A stretch of 64,000 bases of DNA, taken from contig NC_091050.1 in the NCBI RefSeq assembly GCF_963966145.1, positions 6,324,001 to 6,388,000 on the forward strand. The letters run 5' to 3'. Positions 1 to 11,275 of the stretch are shown one piece after another. The notes under the pieces are model-generated. The model searched no databases. It was not told the DNA's origin and saw nothing but the letters and a program-made list of their open reading frames with translations. Within the stretch, counting starts at the first letter, position 1. The number at the start of each line of letters is the position of its first letter. This DNA comes from Tenebrio molitor (Eukaryota > Arthropoda > Insecta > Coleoptera > Tenebrionidae). The position numbers and the translations under genes are program-made.

Positions 1-59
1 AAATTTCAAAATTGTCAGCACTCCCAGCGCCAGTTATACGTTAAAATTCTGGAAAAAGG

Positions 60-365
60 AAACGGTACATCTTTCATTCCCCCCCGAAGGGGGGCGGGCT
101 GCTGAGGCTTTCAGCCTTTTCAGCCACACTGACGGGAAGATTCGGGATGGGTACGGTGAGGATGGGTGCGGAAGGAAGGTGGTAGGTACTGAGAGGTTGA
201 TACTGACCCAGCATTCGCCTTATCTGTGATATGAGACATACCACGATGTGATGGTGTGGGGAAACCTCTGAAAAAAACCCACACCTGGTCAGGCGGCACC
301 GGGGTTAGAACCCGGGACCTCCCGAATGTAAAGTGGCGCGCTATAAAATTCTGTAAACGCCATAC
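60..365 (-). mobile_element. tRNA-derived SINE-like element
   Basis: Read on the minus strand, this stretch starts with a tRNA-like head. A B-box-like GGTTCTAACCC lies at 302-312 (canonical GGTTCGANTCC), and a possible degenerate A box precedes it near 345-365. An unrelated GC-richer body follows, with a TTTTTTCAGAGGTTTCCCC segment. The element ends in a C-tract/G-tract hairpin (CCCCCCGAAGGGGGG, about 82-96). Its base composition is much richer in G+C than the flanks. The apparent 82-codon minus-strand frame inside it has no recognisable content. No target-site duplication was found, so the ends are approximate. It could instead be a decayed tRNA pseudogene fused to other repeat DNA. Confidence 0.5.
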
Positions 366-587
366 CATTTAATTCTGTTTCTGGCCAATGTCTCTTGCCT
401 GGTTCAAAAGTACAAAAGTTAAGAGGAGGGAGGGACTATTTACAACCAAGGTTATTCTGGTTTTTTCAGATTAACTGATTTTTCCAAGGTTATACCATAA
501 TTTGAAAAATACTGATTATGTTGTCTTGAAAATATTATGAATTGATATCAAAATTATTGTAATTATTACGCTTGACACTGAAATCGG

Positions 588-1000
588 TATAACACCGGGT
601 GTTATTTCCATAACTATGTCCACGTAATAAATTTAACCACCGACAGGACTGTTATCATTTTTTCCGCAAACTATCAATCAAATTCATACCCGTTCATGTG
701 CTTACACATCCATTGACAACGAAGCACGAAAAAAAATTACTAGATCAAAATGCTCGAATGAAAAACAGTAAAAACTGTTAGTATTAGAACAGCGGTCGTT
801 CTTTCTTCGAAAAACTGCCGCACAAAAACATTTTCACTTACTCTTTCGTTTCAATTGATGAGATTATCCCATGGGCATAAGTGCCAAATTAGGGGTTAGA
901 ACAATGTAACAAAATATTCCATTAAAAAAACATCAATATGTAAATAATGTTCTATTTGTGGTTAAATTTATTACGTGGACTTCCATAATACCCGGTATAC
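588..1000. mobile_element. MITE family 1, copy 1 (TIR element)
   Basis: The left end reads as a degenerate TATAACACCGGGTGTTAT followed by CCACGTAATAAATTTAACC. The right end (962-998) is its inverted complement, GTTAAATTTATTACGTGG then CTTCCATAATACCCGGTATA. The interior (about 725-890), with the segments ACAGCGGTCGTTCTTTC and CAAAAACATTTTCACT, recurs in the copy at 37519-37850. No reading frame is present, so this is a non-autonomous DNA transposon. The left repeat has diverged more than the right. Confidence 0.75.
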
Positions 1001-4000
1001 ATACCTAGTAGACATTTCGAGACAATGCGTTCAGATCATCATTAAAGCATAACGCCGTGCTTTACTACGTTTGTCGCAAGAGTTGACGCAGAAAACTATG
1101 TCTAGTGTCAACAACCGGCAACAAAATTTTAACATTATTTTATTTTTACGTTCAGTGTTGATGCCATTTAATTACAAAAAACTGCCATGTCCAGAAAGCG
1201 TAACTTTCTTCTCGCAAAATAGTGAGGAAAATTCGTTTTTCCTCTCTACAGAGGAAAAAATTCCAGTGTTGCATGATTTACCTCCTACCTATTTACCTAT
1301 TTACCTATTGATCACAATTAGGCGTTGTTAACTCCGATCAACCTGAAAATACCGCAGTATTAACGGGATGACCGAATATTAGATGACGAGTATAAAAACT
1401 GAAACAAATGACAAAGTTAACGTGATTTTAAAAAGACGGAAAATACAACAAACTCCAAATTCTTCAGCATGATGCTTTTCATAACATATGTACCTATATG
1501 ATGTAAATAATTCGTATTTTCCTGTTTGAATTCAGTAGAACCAAAAATTTCACTTTTTATCCTTGGATGTCAATTTCATTCTTAAACATTTTGGTGTTAC
1601 TGTCTTTACGCAGTTGGTGTAGGTAATACGTGTAGCATAAACTTCGAAATAAACAAATTATGATTTTATTTAAATGAGAAAGTTGGTAACTACTAAATAA
1701 CTTCTACATTATCGATTCATTTAGTTATGTAATAGTTAACTAGAACAGATACTCAGCGACTATACAAGGTTGTGACGTTTTTTTTTATATGCAAACGTTG
1801 GTCATTCTGCCCATAATTCCGTGTTTAACAAAACATAGCCATTTTTATAGCATATAAGGAGGACGAGAAAGAAGTGAATTCATCGATTTAATTAAAAGAA
1901 ACACTACATATTTTAAAAATTAAATAAAGCTAAGTGATTAGAGAAAATGTTCGAAATGCTGCACCTTGCTGCACGCAAATTGTTGTTCGTGGCTGAATGT
2001 TGGAAATAGTCGTGGGTTAGTTGCACGTCAGGTGATTTATAGAAGAGAGAGTCTTTGATATCTTTGAGCGTTAATAGTTTCATTAAAAGACTGGGCTAAT
2101 AATTCAACTTCTGGACAACCTAAATATTAATTGTAAGTGGAGGCGATGGCTCCCGAGATGGGTCCTCAATAACATTATGGGGGTTATATACATAATATGC
2201 TGACCAAATTCTATAAATTTGAGAGTTAACGAAACCAGAAAGGTACAGTTTACATGTCACCATGAAATAGATTATTGCTGCAGCAATGGCAAAATTAGAC
2301 TCATGTAAAAAAAGCATTCTTTGATTATTTTAATTATTTCAAATTAATCTCCACATTTTTTAAATTTTATAATGCACATTAATACTTGCAAAACGTTCAT
2401 TTTAAATTTATATCAAGCACATGATACTTGACCCTTTTCTTACGCACAGAATCCAATTTTTCAAGTCACAACTGATTGCTTTTACAGGGTTTCCTAGATT
2501 TTGCAATAGATTTCCTCTAAAAGTATGTATTTCAGCTCTTATTGCCTTAAAATAAGTTTCATTTGTTTATTATTCTCATCATATTCTAATCAATTAAAAA
2601 AAAAACAAGTAAGGGTAGTTATGCAGTTATAATGTGAACTACGTTTGCCATATAAATGAAAATTAACAAGCAAGTTTTATTGTTATAATTTAATAACTAA
2701 TAAGAGTGTTTATAATGATGATAATTGCAAATAATTGAGTAATAATTTAGTTTTAAATAAGTTTTCATGTTTAAATTATTATTTAGAAATAACAACAGTG
2801 TTTCATTATGCGTTCTTAAATGCACTCGTAGATAAAATAATCTTACTAATGCATGTGTTTTACCTTGAAATAACCTTGATGTGTATAATTTTAATTAAAT
2901 CAAATAATGGTTTACGGGCTTGTCTATTTTTTAGTGTATAACGTTTTGTATTTCAAAAGTCTCTCAAGGATTTCCACAATGTGTTGCATCTGTAACAGTT
3001 CAACGTTTTGGAGAACATGTTATCCTGGTATTATTATGTATTTAAATTTGCTGATTGTTTTTAAATCGTTTTTTCAAATACATAGTTTTAAAAGCGCTCT
3101 TCCATTGTGTGGATTATTCAGTTAACGCAGTATCATATATTAATGATAGTAAACAAAAATTATATCTAATTTCCCAATAGTTAATTGAAATTTCATTGTA
3201 AAGAAGTAAATTTTTCATTTTATACAATTTACCTTGTTGCGCTTGTTCCACATAAGACCCTAATTGCAACGTGCAGTAATAATTTTTATGACATTATTCA
3301 TAATTACTTAATAACAATTTATATGCCTCATCGTACGTGCGCATCATGAAGTGTTAAAATAAAAAGTAAAAGGTTGCTCATATTGAAGAACTGGACAGTT
3401 AAACGCTGCGCAATTTCATCAATATAAGGTTACATATGTATTATGTATTTGCAAAAATGAATAAGCTTATGGACTGTTCTTTTGGTCAATAATAAAACAA
3501 AACGAATCTACACCTATAATAACTCCTAACTGGTTACATGTGATATAAAAGTAGATCAGTTTATTTATTCCTAAACAAATTTCCTATTTCTCGTTTGTGC
3601 AATCACACGACCCAATTTTAATAATAAGATTAGTATCCTTTGGTGCATTCATTAAAGAAGTATCCAAAAAAATGTTTATGACCACAAGTATTGAAGTATT
3701 GTCAACTTATAATTTCGGAAATCCGCAAATTAAATTCATTAAGTACGTACAAAATTGAAATAATAGTCGTACATTTGTGAATTTAAAGACAAACAATAAT
3801 TAATATCTACAAAAATAGTCTTCATTACAGTACACAATCCATTTTTAACTAAACAGTTTTTTATCGTAATATGTATTATATTTTACAGCTAGCGCTTGAT
3901 GTGAATAGATTGTTGGTGGGGTAGAAATGATTTTGAAATATTATGTTGTTTGAGTGACTCTGACCCCACAAAATCTTTGATTTGATCATTTGCAAAATTT

Positions 4001-4737
4001 ACTAACAATATAATTTGACGTTTTTTGGAGTAAAAATGTCGTTAAATAGCATTTTTCGTCGATTGTATCTTAGTCCCTATTGAACTTACAAGAAAAGTAC
4101 ATATATGTACAAAAAAGTTACCAAATTTTATTCTTTACAACTTTTATTTGAATATTTTTCTCATATAATGAACGGTTATCGAGTTATTCTGTGAAAACAT
4201 GTTTTTTGTACCTTTCATTCAAGATGGCGGCTCGCGCTCATCCCCCCAAGGTCGAAAACTTGTATTTTTCATCAGGGTCACTAGTCAAACAACATATTTC
4301 AAAATCAGTACAACCCCACCTTTTGCAAGGCAACGAGCATGTTTATCCCCCACCGACTGGACTAAATGTGATGTTTATTAATTTATAGGGCTTTAATGTG
4401 AACAACAGAACGTAGGGCGCACCGATTCCAATAAATTTTACTTCGTGTAAAATGGATTTTATGAAATTTTTTCACCTTGCTAAATATTTTTACCTCATTT
4501 ATTTACCCCTGCTAAAAATAATTAATAACTGCAACATCTAATCGAGAATGCTTTAATTTGGACGTTGAGAGATATTCATTCCACTCCAAGGTATCTACTC
4601 CCTCATTGTATCGAATAACATTGGTTGAAACATATAAATTTCTCAACTTTGATTGCAAGCAGTTTGTCTTGCGACATTTACGAGTGCAACATATGCCGCA
4701 GCACACGAACGGAGGAACGTTCATGTAAAACGACGAT
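1001..4737. other. AT-rich intergenic region, no supported gene
   Basis: No reading frame longer than about 90 codons, and none with a recognisable domain. The only structured items are a short transposase-tail-like scrap at 1938-1957 and a less AT-rich patch at about 4220-4370 that may be an old repeat. The last part should contain the promoter and leader of the first JHBP gene, but no clear TATA box was found. Confidence 0.5.
1938..1957 (-). pseudogene. Scrap of mariner-like transposase C-terminus
   Basis: On the minus strand this reads His-Phe-Glu-His-Phe-Leu-stop. Mariner-like transposases typically end in a similar H-F-(E/Q)-H-(L/F) motif. The same 20 bases, apart from neighbouring changes, recur at 11743-11763. 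No upstream frame survives. The call rests on the tail motif and the repetition only. Confidence 0.3.
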
Positions 4738-5996
4738 ATGTCGGTGGTAATTAAAAATATCTGTGCAGTTTTGGCATATCTGGTTCTCGTGCAAGCTGCA
4801 ACTCGCGATCTTCGTAAGTATACTTTTTTCTTTTATTATAAAGTTATAAAATTTCAATTATTCTAAAAAAACTGACTGTATCGGCGTAAAATTTAATAGT
4901 TTAATTAATTACAATAACAAATCATGAACACATTTCGTCACTGGTAAAAGTAAGAAATAATTGAAAGTATAGTTATGCAGGTCATAAGACCTCAGTTCAC
5001 CATAACTTGTTTTGTGTATTTATTTTCTAGCTTCCTATTTTCCGAGATGTAAACGCTACGACCCAAAATTAAATGATTGTTTGTTGAAAGCCACAGAAAT
5101 CGTGAAACCATTTTTAATAAAAGGTGTACCTGAATTGGGAATACCGGCCATAGAACCATATACCATACCTGAGATAACCTTAGAGCAAGGTACTCAAGCA
5201 TTAAATTTCAAGGCTCAGTTGAAAAATGTTGTGGTAAAAGGACTGGGAGGTTACAAATTTTCAAAATTTGAGTATGTGAATTGCTTGTGAAATTATTCAA
5301 GTTAATTTTTGCTTTTGCTAGTTTCGACGTTCCAAATTTGCAGTGGTTTTGCGAAGCCACGATTAATACTTTGGACCTAGAGGGTGATTACACGGTGACC
5401 GGGAAGGTACTTTTGGCGCCTATCCGAGGGAACGGGCGATTCGTGGCTAGCATAGGTATTTAGTTTAAATAGTTTTGTGTGAAACCTAATTGATGTAATA
5501 TTTTTACAGCAAATTCGAACATCACTGCCTATCAACAAGTAGAATTTATTAAAAAGAAGGGAGTCGATTATGTACGTCCAGTTTCTACCAATACCACCAT
5601 GATAGTTGGAGGCCCAAAAGTTCATTTAGATGGATTATTTGATGGAAATGAAGAGCTAAGTAAGTTTTTTTACACAGATAATACTGTCGTTTTATTATGA
5701 AACAGTGTTGCATGCAAAGGCAACGAGGTTGTTGTAACATATCACAAGAAAACGTGGAAATTGATTTAAGTGGTAAAAATATCACTTAAGAATAGGCGTT
5801 GATTGCAATAACCACATTTTAATAATAATTCTTTACAGATAGAGTGACTAATAGGGTTATTAGCGATAATGTCAACGAATTATTTGAAGATTTGAAACCT
5901 GTCATAGAAGAAATAGTAACCAATATTTTAGAACAGTGGCTTTTCAAAGGTCTTGAAGATAATGTACCGTTTGATAAATTGTACCCTGTTGACTAA
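4738..5996 (+). CDS. JHBP/takeout-family secreted protein, gene 1
   Basis: Five exons: 4738-4813, 5031-5271, 5322-5455, 5510-5659 and 5839-5996, with GT-AG introns of 217, 50, 54 and 179 nt. They give a 252-residue protein. The first exon encodes a hydrophobic signal peptide (starting MSVVIKNICAVLAYLVLVQA). The mature N-terminus carries the Cys-x9-Cys pair (CKRYDPKLNDC) that forms the N-terminal disulfide of JHBP-fold proteins. A G-V-P-E-L-G-I-P segment, a DxEGxY-type strand region and an amphipathic C-terminal helix ending in DKLYPVD follow, as in takeout-like proteins. Family members are extracellular single-domain carriers of hydrophobic ligands (juvenile hormone, fatty acids); the ligand here is unknown. 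The start is the only ATG giving a signal peptide spliced in phase 1. Its closest architectural match is the next gene downstream, suggesting tandem duplication. Confidence 0.9.
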
Positions 5997-6028
5997 CTTA
6001 ATTTATATATGTAAAATATATTTTTGTA

Positions 6029-6034
6029 AATAAA
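6029..6034 (+). terminator. Poly(A) signal of JHBP gene 1
   Basis: AATAAA, 33 nt after the stop codon at 5996, in the right place for 3'-end formation. Confidence 0.6.
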
Positions 6035-6116
6035 TTACGTTTACAATATTAACTCGATAATTCGTCGTGTTCTGTAATTCGTCACTTCAATTTTGTGCCT
6101 GTTGTACCGTCTCCGG

Positions 6117-6147
6117 CAAGGAGGTTAAAATAGTTTTAACCTCCTTG
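6117..6147. repeat. Perfect 14-bp stem hairpin
   Basis: CAAGGAGGTTAAAA, a TAG loop, then TTTTAACCTCCTTG. It directly precedes an array of 16-bp units, so it may be one end of the same repeat element. It lies about 120 bp after the first JHBP gene. Confidence 0.7.
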
Positions 6148-6232
6148 GTCGAAAATGAAATTGCTCGATTGTAACTTTTCTCGAAATACAAGTGTCTCGA
6201 ACGGCAATTTCTCGAAAATGTTTTGCTCGAAT
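6148..6232. repeat. Tandem array, 15-16 bp units with TCGAA core
   Basis: Five consecutive units begin with TCGAAAAT, TCGATTGT, TCGAAATA, TCGAACGG and TCGAAAAT, each about 15-16 nt long and ending in T-rich sequence plus C. A sixth, partial unit follows. Units vary at several positions, so the array is old. Unit length equals that of the unrelated GCGC arrays near 10.5 and 11.2 kb. Confidence 0.6.
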
Positions 6233-6540
6233 TTATATGGCAGAAAATGTTTATCATTGGAGTGTAATTAGTAGTAATTACAGACTAGTAGTAACACCAT
6301 TCCTTAGTTCACGATCCCTCAGTTCCGCAATTTGTAAAATAGATATTGTTGTTAAATTTCTTTAAAAAAATACATATTATATACATGTAGATTGTATGTA
6401 CATAGTTTACGTCAATTATAATTATAAAAACAGTACATACTTGAAAATGTGTTTTAGTTATTTTTCCTGGAATATTCGTCAAAGTGGGAATCGTATAAAA
6501 CTACTAGTAAGGCCCCTTCAGCACACATCATTTTTTTTAA

Positions 6541-6860
6541 CAAATCTACCCCGTTTTTCAAGGTACTTTTTTTAATTTAAATTTTTAAAGAATCTATTCT
6601 GTTCTTTTAAAGGCACCTCTTTATAAAAAGTCACAATTTTAAGGAATATACCCGTTTTTTTACAAGATGAGTACCATTTCGACCAAACAAATTCACCTTT
6701 GAAAAACAATTAACATTAAGAATTTTGCTCTGTTTTTCCAAAGGCACCCTTTTTAAAAAGTAAACATTTTTAAGAATCTGCCCTGTTTTTTAAGGCAGCT
6801 TTTTTAAAAGTTAAAATTTTAAGGAATCTACCCTGTTTTTTGTTGGGCCACTTCAGCACA
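6541..6860. repeat. Diverged ~50-bp tandem repeat
   Basis: About five units follow the pattern GAATCTACCCTGTTTTTTAA, then GGCACCTTTTTTAAAAAG, then T/A-rich sequence. Units start near 6541, 6591, 6720, 6774 and 6824; the block 6644-6719 is a more diverged unit with an insertion. CTTCAGCACA occurs on both sides (about 6517 and 6850), hinting that the array sits inside one mobile element. Confidence 0.6.
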
Positions 6861-7103
6861 AAAATGAATACGGTTTCGTCCAAACAAATTCGGACAAAGT
6901 CCTCATGAGCGAAGCGAATTCACAGCCCCGTTTTTTAAAAGTGTATTTTATAATAAGTGCCGAAAAGTGACAATTTTCCACAAGTATGGCACGAAACAAA
7001 GTAGACTGCCTCAATTACACTAGTGAGAAATAGGATTTTTTGGACGTGTGGATAACATAACTAACAAGAATGACAGTTTAAGTTACCTTGTCTCTTGCTA
7101 TGT

Positions 7104-7514
7104 ACAGTCGCGAACAGAAAAAATAAGACAAGTCAAAAAAGCAAGTAAGGTTTTCTTCTATAAAATTTAGTTGCTTGACTTTAGCTTTATAATTATTATT
7201 ATAATACATTTGTCACACAAATTTTTCAAAAACTGAATTGTCGAATCGAATTTAAAAAAATGCCTCGAATTAATGAAATTGTGAAGTGTTTGGTAATTGA
7301 TAGGGCGGAAGAAGGAATGTCGATCAGACAAATTGCCAACAAATTGCCCACCGCTATAATATTAATAAAAAACGGAGTTCATATGATCAAAATATGCAAC
7401 ACAAAATACATAATAAACTATAAATATGTCAATAGCAACCATAGAAAGAGTAAAATTTCAAACAGACTACATTAGCGAAAACACATTGTCCTACTTTTTT
7501 CTGTCAACAACTAT
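7104..7514 (+). mobile_element. Internally deleted Tc1-like element
   Basis: Imperfect inverted ends: the left reads ACAGTCGCGAACAGAAAAAA and the right, inverted, ATAGTTGTTGACAGAAAAAAG, each followed by TA(A/G)GACAA-like sequence. Inside, from 7260, about 30 codons (MPRINEIVKC onward, with a G-M-S-I-R-Q-I-A segment) resemble the start of a Tc1-type transposase helix-turn-helix domain. The frame then runs into unrelated sequence and stops at 7475. No catalytic domain remains, so this is a dead, non-autonomous remnant. The short frame should not be annotated as a host gene. Confidence 0.6.
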
Positions 7515-8031
7515 ACGAGACGCGCATACGTCGAGTGGAAAATGTTTGCTATTTCTACACGCTATGAGCAATTTATTAATCTTGTTGTCACATAAACCAT
7601 AACCCATAACCAAAAGGTATCTTTACATAATGATCATATAAAATTTCTTGTAGCACTACCGCATTTTTTTCGCAGAATATTCTAATGTTCTTCTACTACA
7701 ACGTTAATTATTTTGACATCATTACAAAAGTAGACGATAGTTAAAGCAAGGAATATTAACCTGATATTCAATACTTAATATTAAAAAAAGTAACAACTCA
7801 CTTTTGTTCTATCTCACAATAAGTGAAATATAAATAAATATCACTTATCAACTTATCATATAATTTATACAATGCTCTGCATTATTATTATTTTTTGTTA
7901 ATTTCGATGCTTAGTGGTAGCTCATATTCAAACACTAAGAATTGAAAATTACTGGTAGATAAGTATTACCGAATATTTATACACATTTCTTATTTTGAAT
8001 TAATTAACAACAATAACAACGAGAACAATTA

Positions 8032-8190
8032 CAGTGTTTTCCTTTTGGTTTTCCTCTTTTGTCAATTGTTTTTCACTATTTCTCAAAACTATTTCCTATC
8101 TCTATTAAATGTCAAAGGGAAAATATGAAACAGTTTTGAGAAATATTGAAATAGGATTGACAAAAGAGGAAAACCAAAAGAAAAACAGTG
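8032..8190. mobile_element. MITE with ~70-bp inverted repeats and TA duplication
   Basis: The left arm, CAGTGTTTTCCTTTTGGTTT, and the inverted right arm, CACTGTTTTTCTTTTGGTTT, continue matching through CCTCTTTTGTCAAT and TTTCTCAAAACT. TA dinucleotides flank both ends (8030-8031 and 8191-8192), as expected for Tc1/mariner-mobilised elements. No coding capacity. Confidence 0.75.
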
Positions 8191-8461
8191 TAAATATTGT
8201 TTATGTAAACGAAAGAATCAACAAACTTCTGAATGCTTAAAATCATATTCTACACAAAGAAATTAATAAAAAATAATTATTTATTTATATAACCAAAAAA
8301 AAAAATGTAGTTTCTATTAATTTTTATTTCCACTCTCTAAATTAGCTAACAGCGATACGTTAAAACTCCATGAACAAACCCGTTTACCTCTTTATAACCA
8401 ATGAAATACATTCTCATGATTAAAATAAAACTTGGAGGGCAATACCAGATGCGTACGTAGG

Positions 8462-8468
8462 TATAAAT
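8462..8468 (+). promoter_or_regulatory. Candidate TATA box of JHBP gene 2
   Basis: TATAAAT, 71 nt before the start codon. A start site near 8492 would give a leader of about 40 nt. Based on sequence and spacing only. Confidence 0.45.
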
Positions 8469-8532
8469 ATAATAACTTCTTTGCACACTGCTTTAGTGAT
8501 AACTGTACTGGTGGCTTGTTAAAATTGATAAC

Positions 8533-9695
8533 ATGTATCTGAAAAGTGTATTATTTATTTCTATAATTTTTTATTCGCAATTTTGTTTCATAAAGGGGCA
8601 GAAAGAATTACGTAAGTAATTTTTGTTTTTAAATTTGTGGTAAATATATAAACCACTATAATGTAAACAAATATCAGTCAAGGTGCTAAGATCTTGTTTT
8701 TAAGGTTGAATGATGCATTTAACTGCATGTTCAAGGATTTTAGTTTAATTCACAATAAAGTTAACTTTCTCCGTACAATTCTTTATTATATTTGAAAATT
8801 TATATATGTATTTAAGATTAATTTATTATTATCTGTATTATTTTAGCCGCCTATTATCCTAGATGTTACAGAGATGACCCTAATATAAATCAATGTTTAC
8901 TAAAAGCCACAGAACAAGTAAAACCTTTTTTGCAGAAAGGTGTGCCTGAATTAAATCTACCTCCAATTTCACCTTTTCACATTCCCGAAATAAACCTCCA
9001 ACAAGGAACCAACGTTCTCAGTTACAAAGATACTTTAACGAACGTGGTTATTACAGGACTCGATAATTACAAATTTAGACAATTTGAGTAAGTACATCTA
9101 ATAATCAGTTATCAAAGATAATGTTTTAATTTTTATTTAAGCTTTGACGTAAAAAAATTATTCTTCAATAGTTCTGTTGAGATGGGTTTCTTGAATATTA
9201 AAAGCAATTATTCTATAAAAGGCAAACTGTTGACAGTACCCATTGAAGGCGTAGGAACCTTAAACACCAATATCAGTAAGCCAAAGTAGATTTGAGCTTT
9301 GCCATTATACCCATTTATTACATTTTTATAGCTAATTCTAATGGAACTCTTACAACGCAAGCAAAATTGGTAACAAGAAAGGGTATATCCTACATGGACG
9401 TTGAGAGAAGCGTGGTTAAACTGTATGTAGGGGATGTTCAAACTGATTATACTGGATTATTTGACCAGAACGAAGTGCTTGGTAAAAACGACCAATAATA
9501 ATGTGGTTTGAATTTTCAATTTACAATTTGTTTTCAGCAAAAGCTGCTAAACAAGTAATCAATGAGAATTTGAAAGAAATAATAGACGAGGTGAAACCTG
9601 CTCTAGAAGAAGTTTTCGTCAGGATCGCAAACGACGTACTATTCAAAAGTGTTCTCAGAATACCGTACGACAAACTGTATCCCCTACACCAGTAA
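8533..9695 (+). CDS. JHBP/takeout-family secreted protein, gene 2
   Basis: Exons 8533-8611, 8847-9087, 9142-9275, 9332-9481 and 9538-9695, with introns of 235, 54, 56 and 56 nt, give 253 residues. The signal peptide begins MYLKSVLFISIIFYSQFCF. The Cys-x9-Cys pair is CYRDDPNINQC, followed by A-T-E-Q-V-K-P and G-V-P-E-L-N-L-P, very close to gene 1. The C-terminal exon is a long amphipathic helix with a P-Y-D-K-L-Y-P end. Exons 2-5 match gene 1 in length to the base (241, 134, 150 and 158 nt), so the two look like a direct tandem duplicate. By family it is an extracellular lipid or hormone carrier; the ligand cannot be read from sequence. Its four splice phases (1, 2, 1, 1) appear ancestral for the cluster. 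Confidence 0.9.
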
Positions 9696-9810
9696 AATAA
9701 CACATTTTCAGTTATCATTGCTGACATAACGCTTAATGAAATAAGAAAAAGGGATTTAGGTTGACAATTTATTTTTATAGAGGCTGTGATATAATTATAA
9801 AATTATTACA

Positions 9811-9816
9811 AATAAA
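9811..9816 (+). terminator. Poly(A) signal of JHBP gene 2
   Basis: AATAAA, 116 nt after the stop codon; no nearer canonical hexamer was seen. Confidence 0.5.
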
Positions 9817-10509
9817 ATGTTAGTAGGTATAGAAACATCAGGAGTTGCTTCATACAAAGTTTTAGGTGTTTCTCTTAAAAAGATAATGTTTTTATAAACG
9901 TCATATAATCAACCAGGGTTATCAAACGTGTCTAAAATCAGTGGAAAAATTGTTAGTTGCCTTCTCTTGTGCTGAACAATGAGAGATAGTTAAAAAAAAT
10001 TAAATGTTGGATTATAGTGATATTTGGTAAACTTGTGAATCATGATGTTTTTAAAATGATCTATTGAACTCTGCTTATTTTATCATAAAAAAACTATTTA
10101 TCAAAAAAAATCTATATTTTTTTATAAAGTTTAAAATTTAAATGAAAGGTAAAGAACGATCAAATTCATTTGTAATCGAGTTATCCATGAATCCGAAATC
10201 GTATGTCGTTACTTGAACTCCACGCTCCAATAAATACAGCTTGAAACACAGGTCCGATCTCGACATCATATCAATCAAAAGACATGCGGATCACGCCCGA
10301 TTACGTATTTACACCAAGTGCATATAAAAAGTTATAACATTTTTTCCTACGTTGACAATGTAAATGTTGTCATTTCAATACCAATTCTGTGTTTAACAAT
10401 ACCGAATGATATTTTATTGAAATGTTTGTCTTAGTTAGTTTATATGCAGAATTATACTTGCTATGCACAGTCGTTTTATTGGTTGCCTACCTCTCGAAAA
10501 ATCTGGTAT

Positions 10510-10655
10510 CGCGACAAAAGCGCGCCGCAAAAATAGCGCGCGACAAAAGAGCGTGCGACATAAGAGCGCGGCGACATAAGAGCGCGGCGACATAAAAGCG
10601 CGGCGACATAAGAGCGCGACGACATAAGAGCGCGGCGACAAAAGAGCGTGACCAC
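10510..10655. repeat. GCGC-rich 16-bp tandem array, left arm
   Basis: About nine copies of a 16-bp unit, GCGACATAAGAGCGCG (variant GCGACAAAAGAGCG...), in otherwise AT-rich DNA. The same unit in reverse complement forms the array at 11143-11275, so the pair makes a large inverted repeat. Short open frames through the array (in both strands) are by-products of the repeat and encode only repetitive peptides. Confidence 0.8.
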
Positions 10656-11142
10656 AAAAGAAGGTAAATACAGGTTGCCTTTACCTTTGCCTTTCTTAAG
10701 GCAATAAATAATTTCCATATTGAATGAAAATTTTCCTTACCTTTTAGTTATACTAAGACTTGGCGCGACCTTGACGTGACCTTGAAACACAACTAGAGAG
10801 AAAAAAAGGCATTTGCACAAGGTTTGAATGGTGGGACACGATCTAGGAGGACGCCCTGAGGCTGTCTAGCCAGAAAAAACGCGAAAATTCCAGAAGTAGT
10901 TAAAGTGAACAATTACCAAATAATCCTGTACATTTTGTATTGGCACAAATGCCAATGCTGGCAGGTGGCGCAACATGAGTGCAAATTCAGGATTTGCAGC
11001 ATAAGATGCTTGGAGTCCTAGAGATTGGACATGCCGATAAATTGCCTGCGAAAAATGGAAAAAGCAACCTCCTCCGTAAATACATTGACTGCTGCTTTTT
11101 CAAAATCCTGTCTTGTCACAGTGTTTATTTGTGTCACGCTAT

Positions 11143-11275
11143 TTTGTCGCGGCGCTCTTTTGTCGCGGCGCTCTTTTGTCGTGGCGCTCTTTTGTCGCTG
11201 CGCTCTTTTGTCGCTGCGCTCATATTGCGGCTCTCTTTTGTCGCGCGCTCATTTGTCGCGCGCTCAAATGTCGTA
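11143..11275. repeat. GCGC-rich 16-bp tandem array, right arm (inverted)
   Basis: About eight copies of GCGCTCTTTTGTCGCG and variants, the reverse complement of the unit at 10510-10655. About 490 bp of ordinary sequence separates the arms. AAATCT flanks both outer sides in inverted orientation (10499-10504; AGATTT at 11275-11280), so the whole 10.50-11.28 kb stretch may be one non-autonomous element with subterminal arrays. Confidence 0.8.

Noticed and set aside
120..368. 82-codon minus-strand frame
   Set aside because: It coincides with the SINE-like element and its translation has no recognisable domain; the GC-rich repeat explains its openness.
1071..1331. 86-codon plus-strand frame
   Set aside because: No motif, signal peptide or splice context; base use like the surrounding AT-rich DNA.
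4191..4388. Two overlapping frames of about 60 codons
   Set aside because: Not similar to anything I recognise and lacking splice partners; the patch looks like an old repeat.
7260..7475. 71-codon frame as an independent helix-turn-helix gene
   Set aside because: It lies between Tc1-like inverted ends and turns into unrelated sequence after about 30 codons; it is a transposase remnant.
10510..11275. CRISPR-like array
   Set aside because: Units are contiguous 16-bp tandem repeats without unique spacers, and the genome is eukaryotic.
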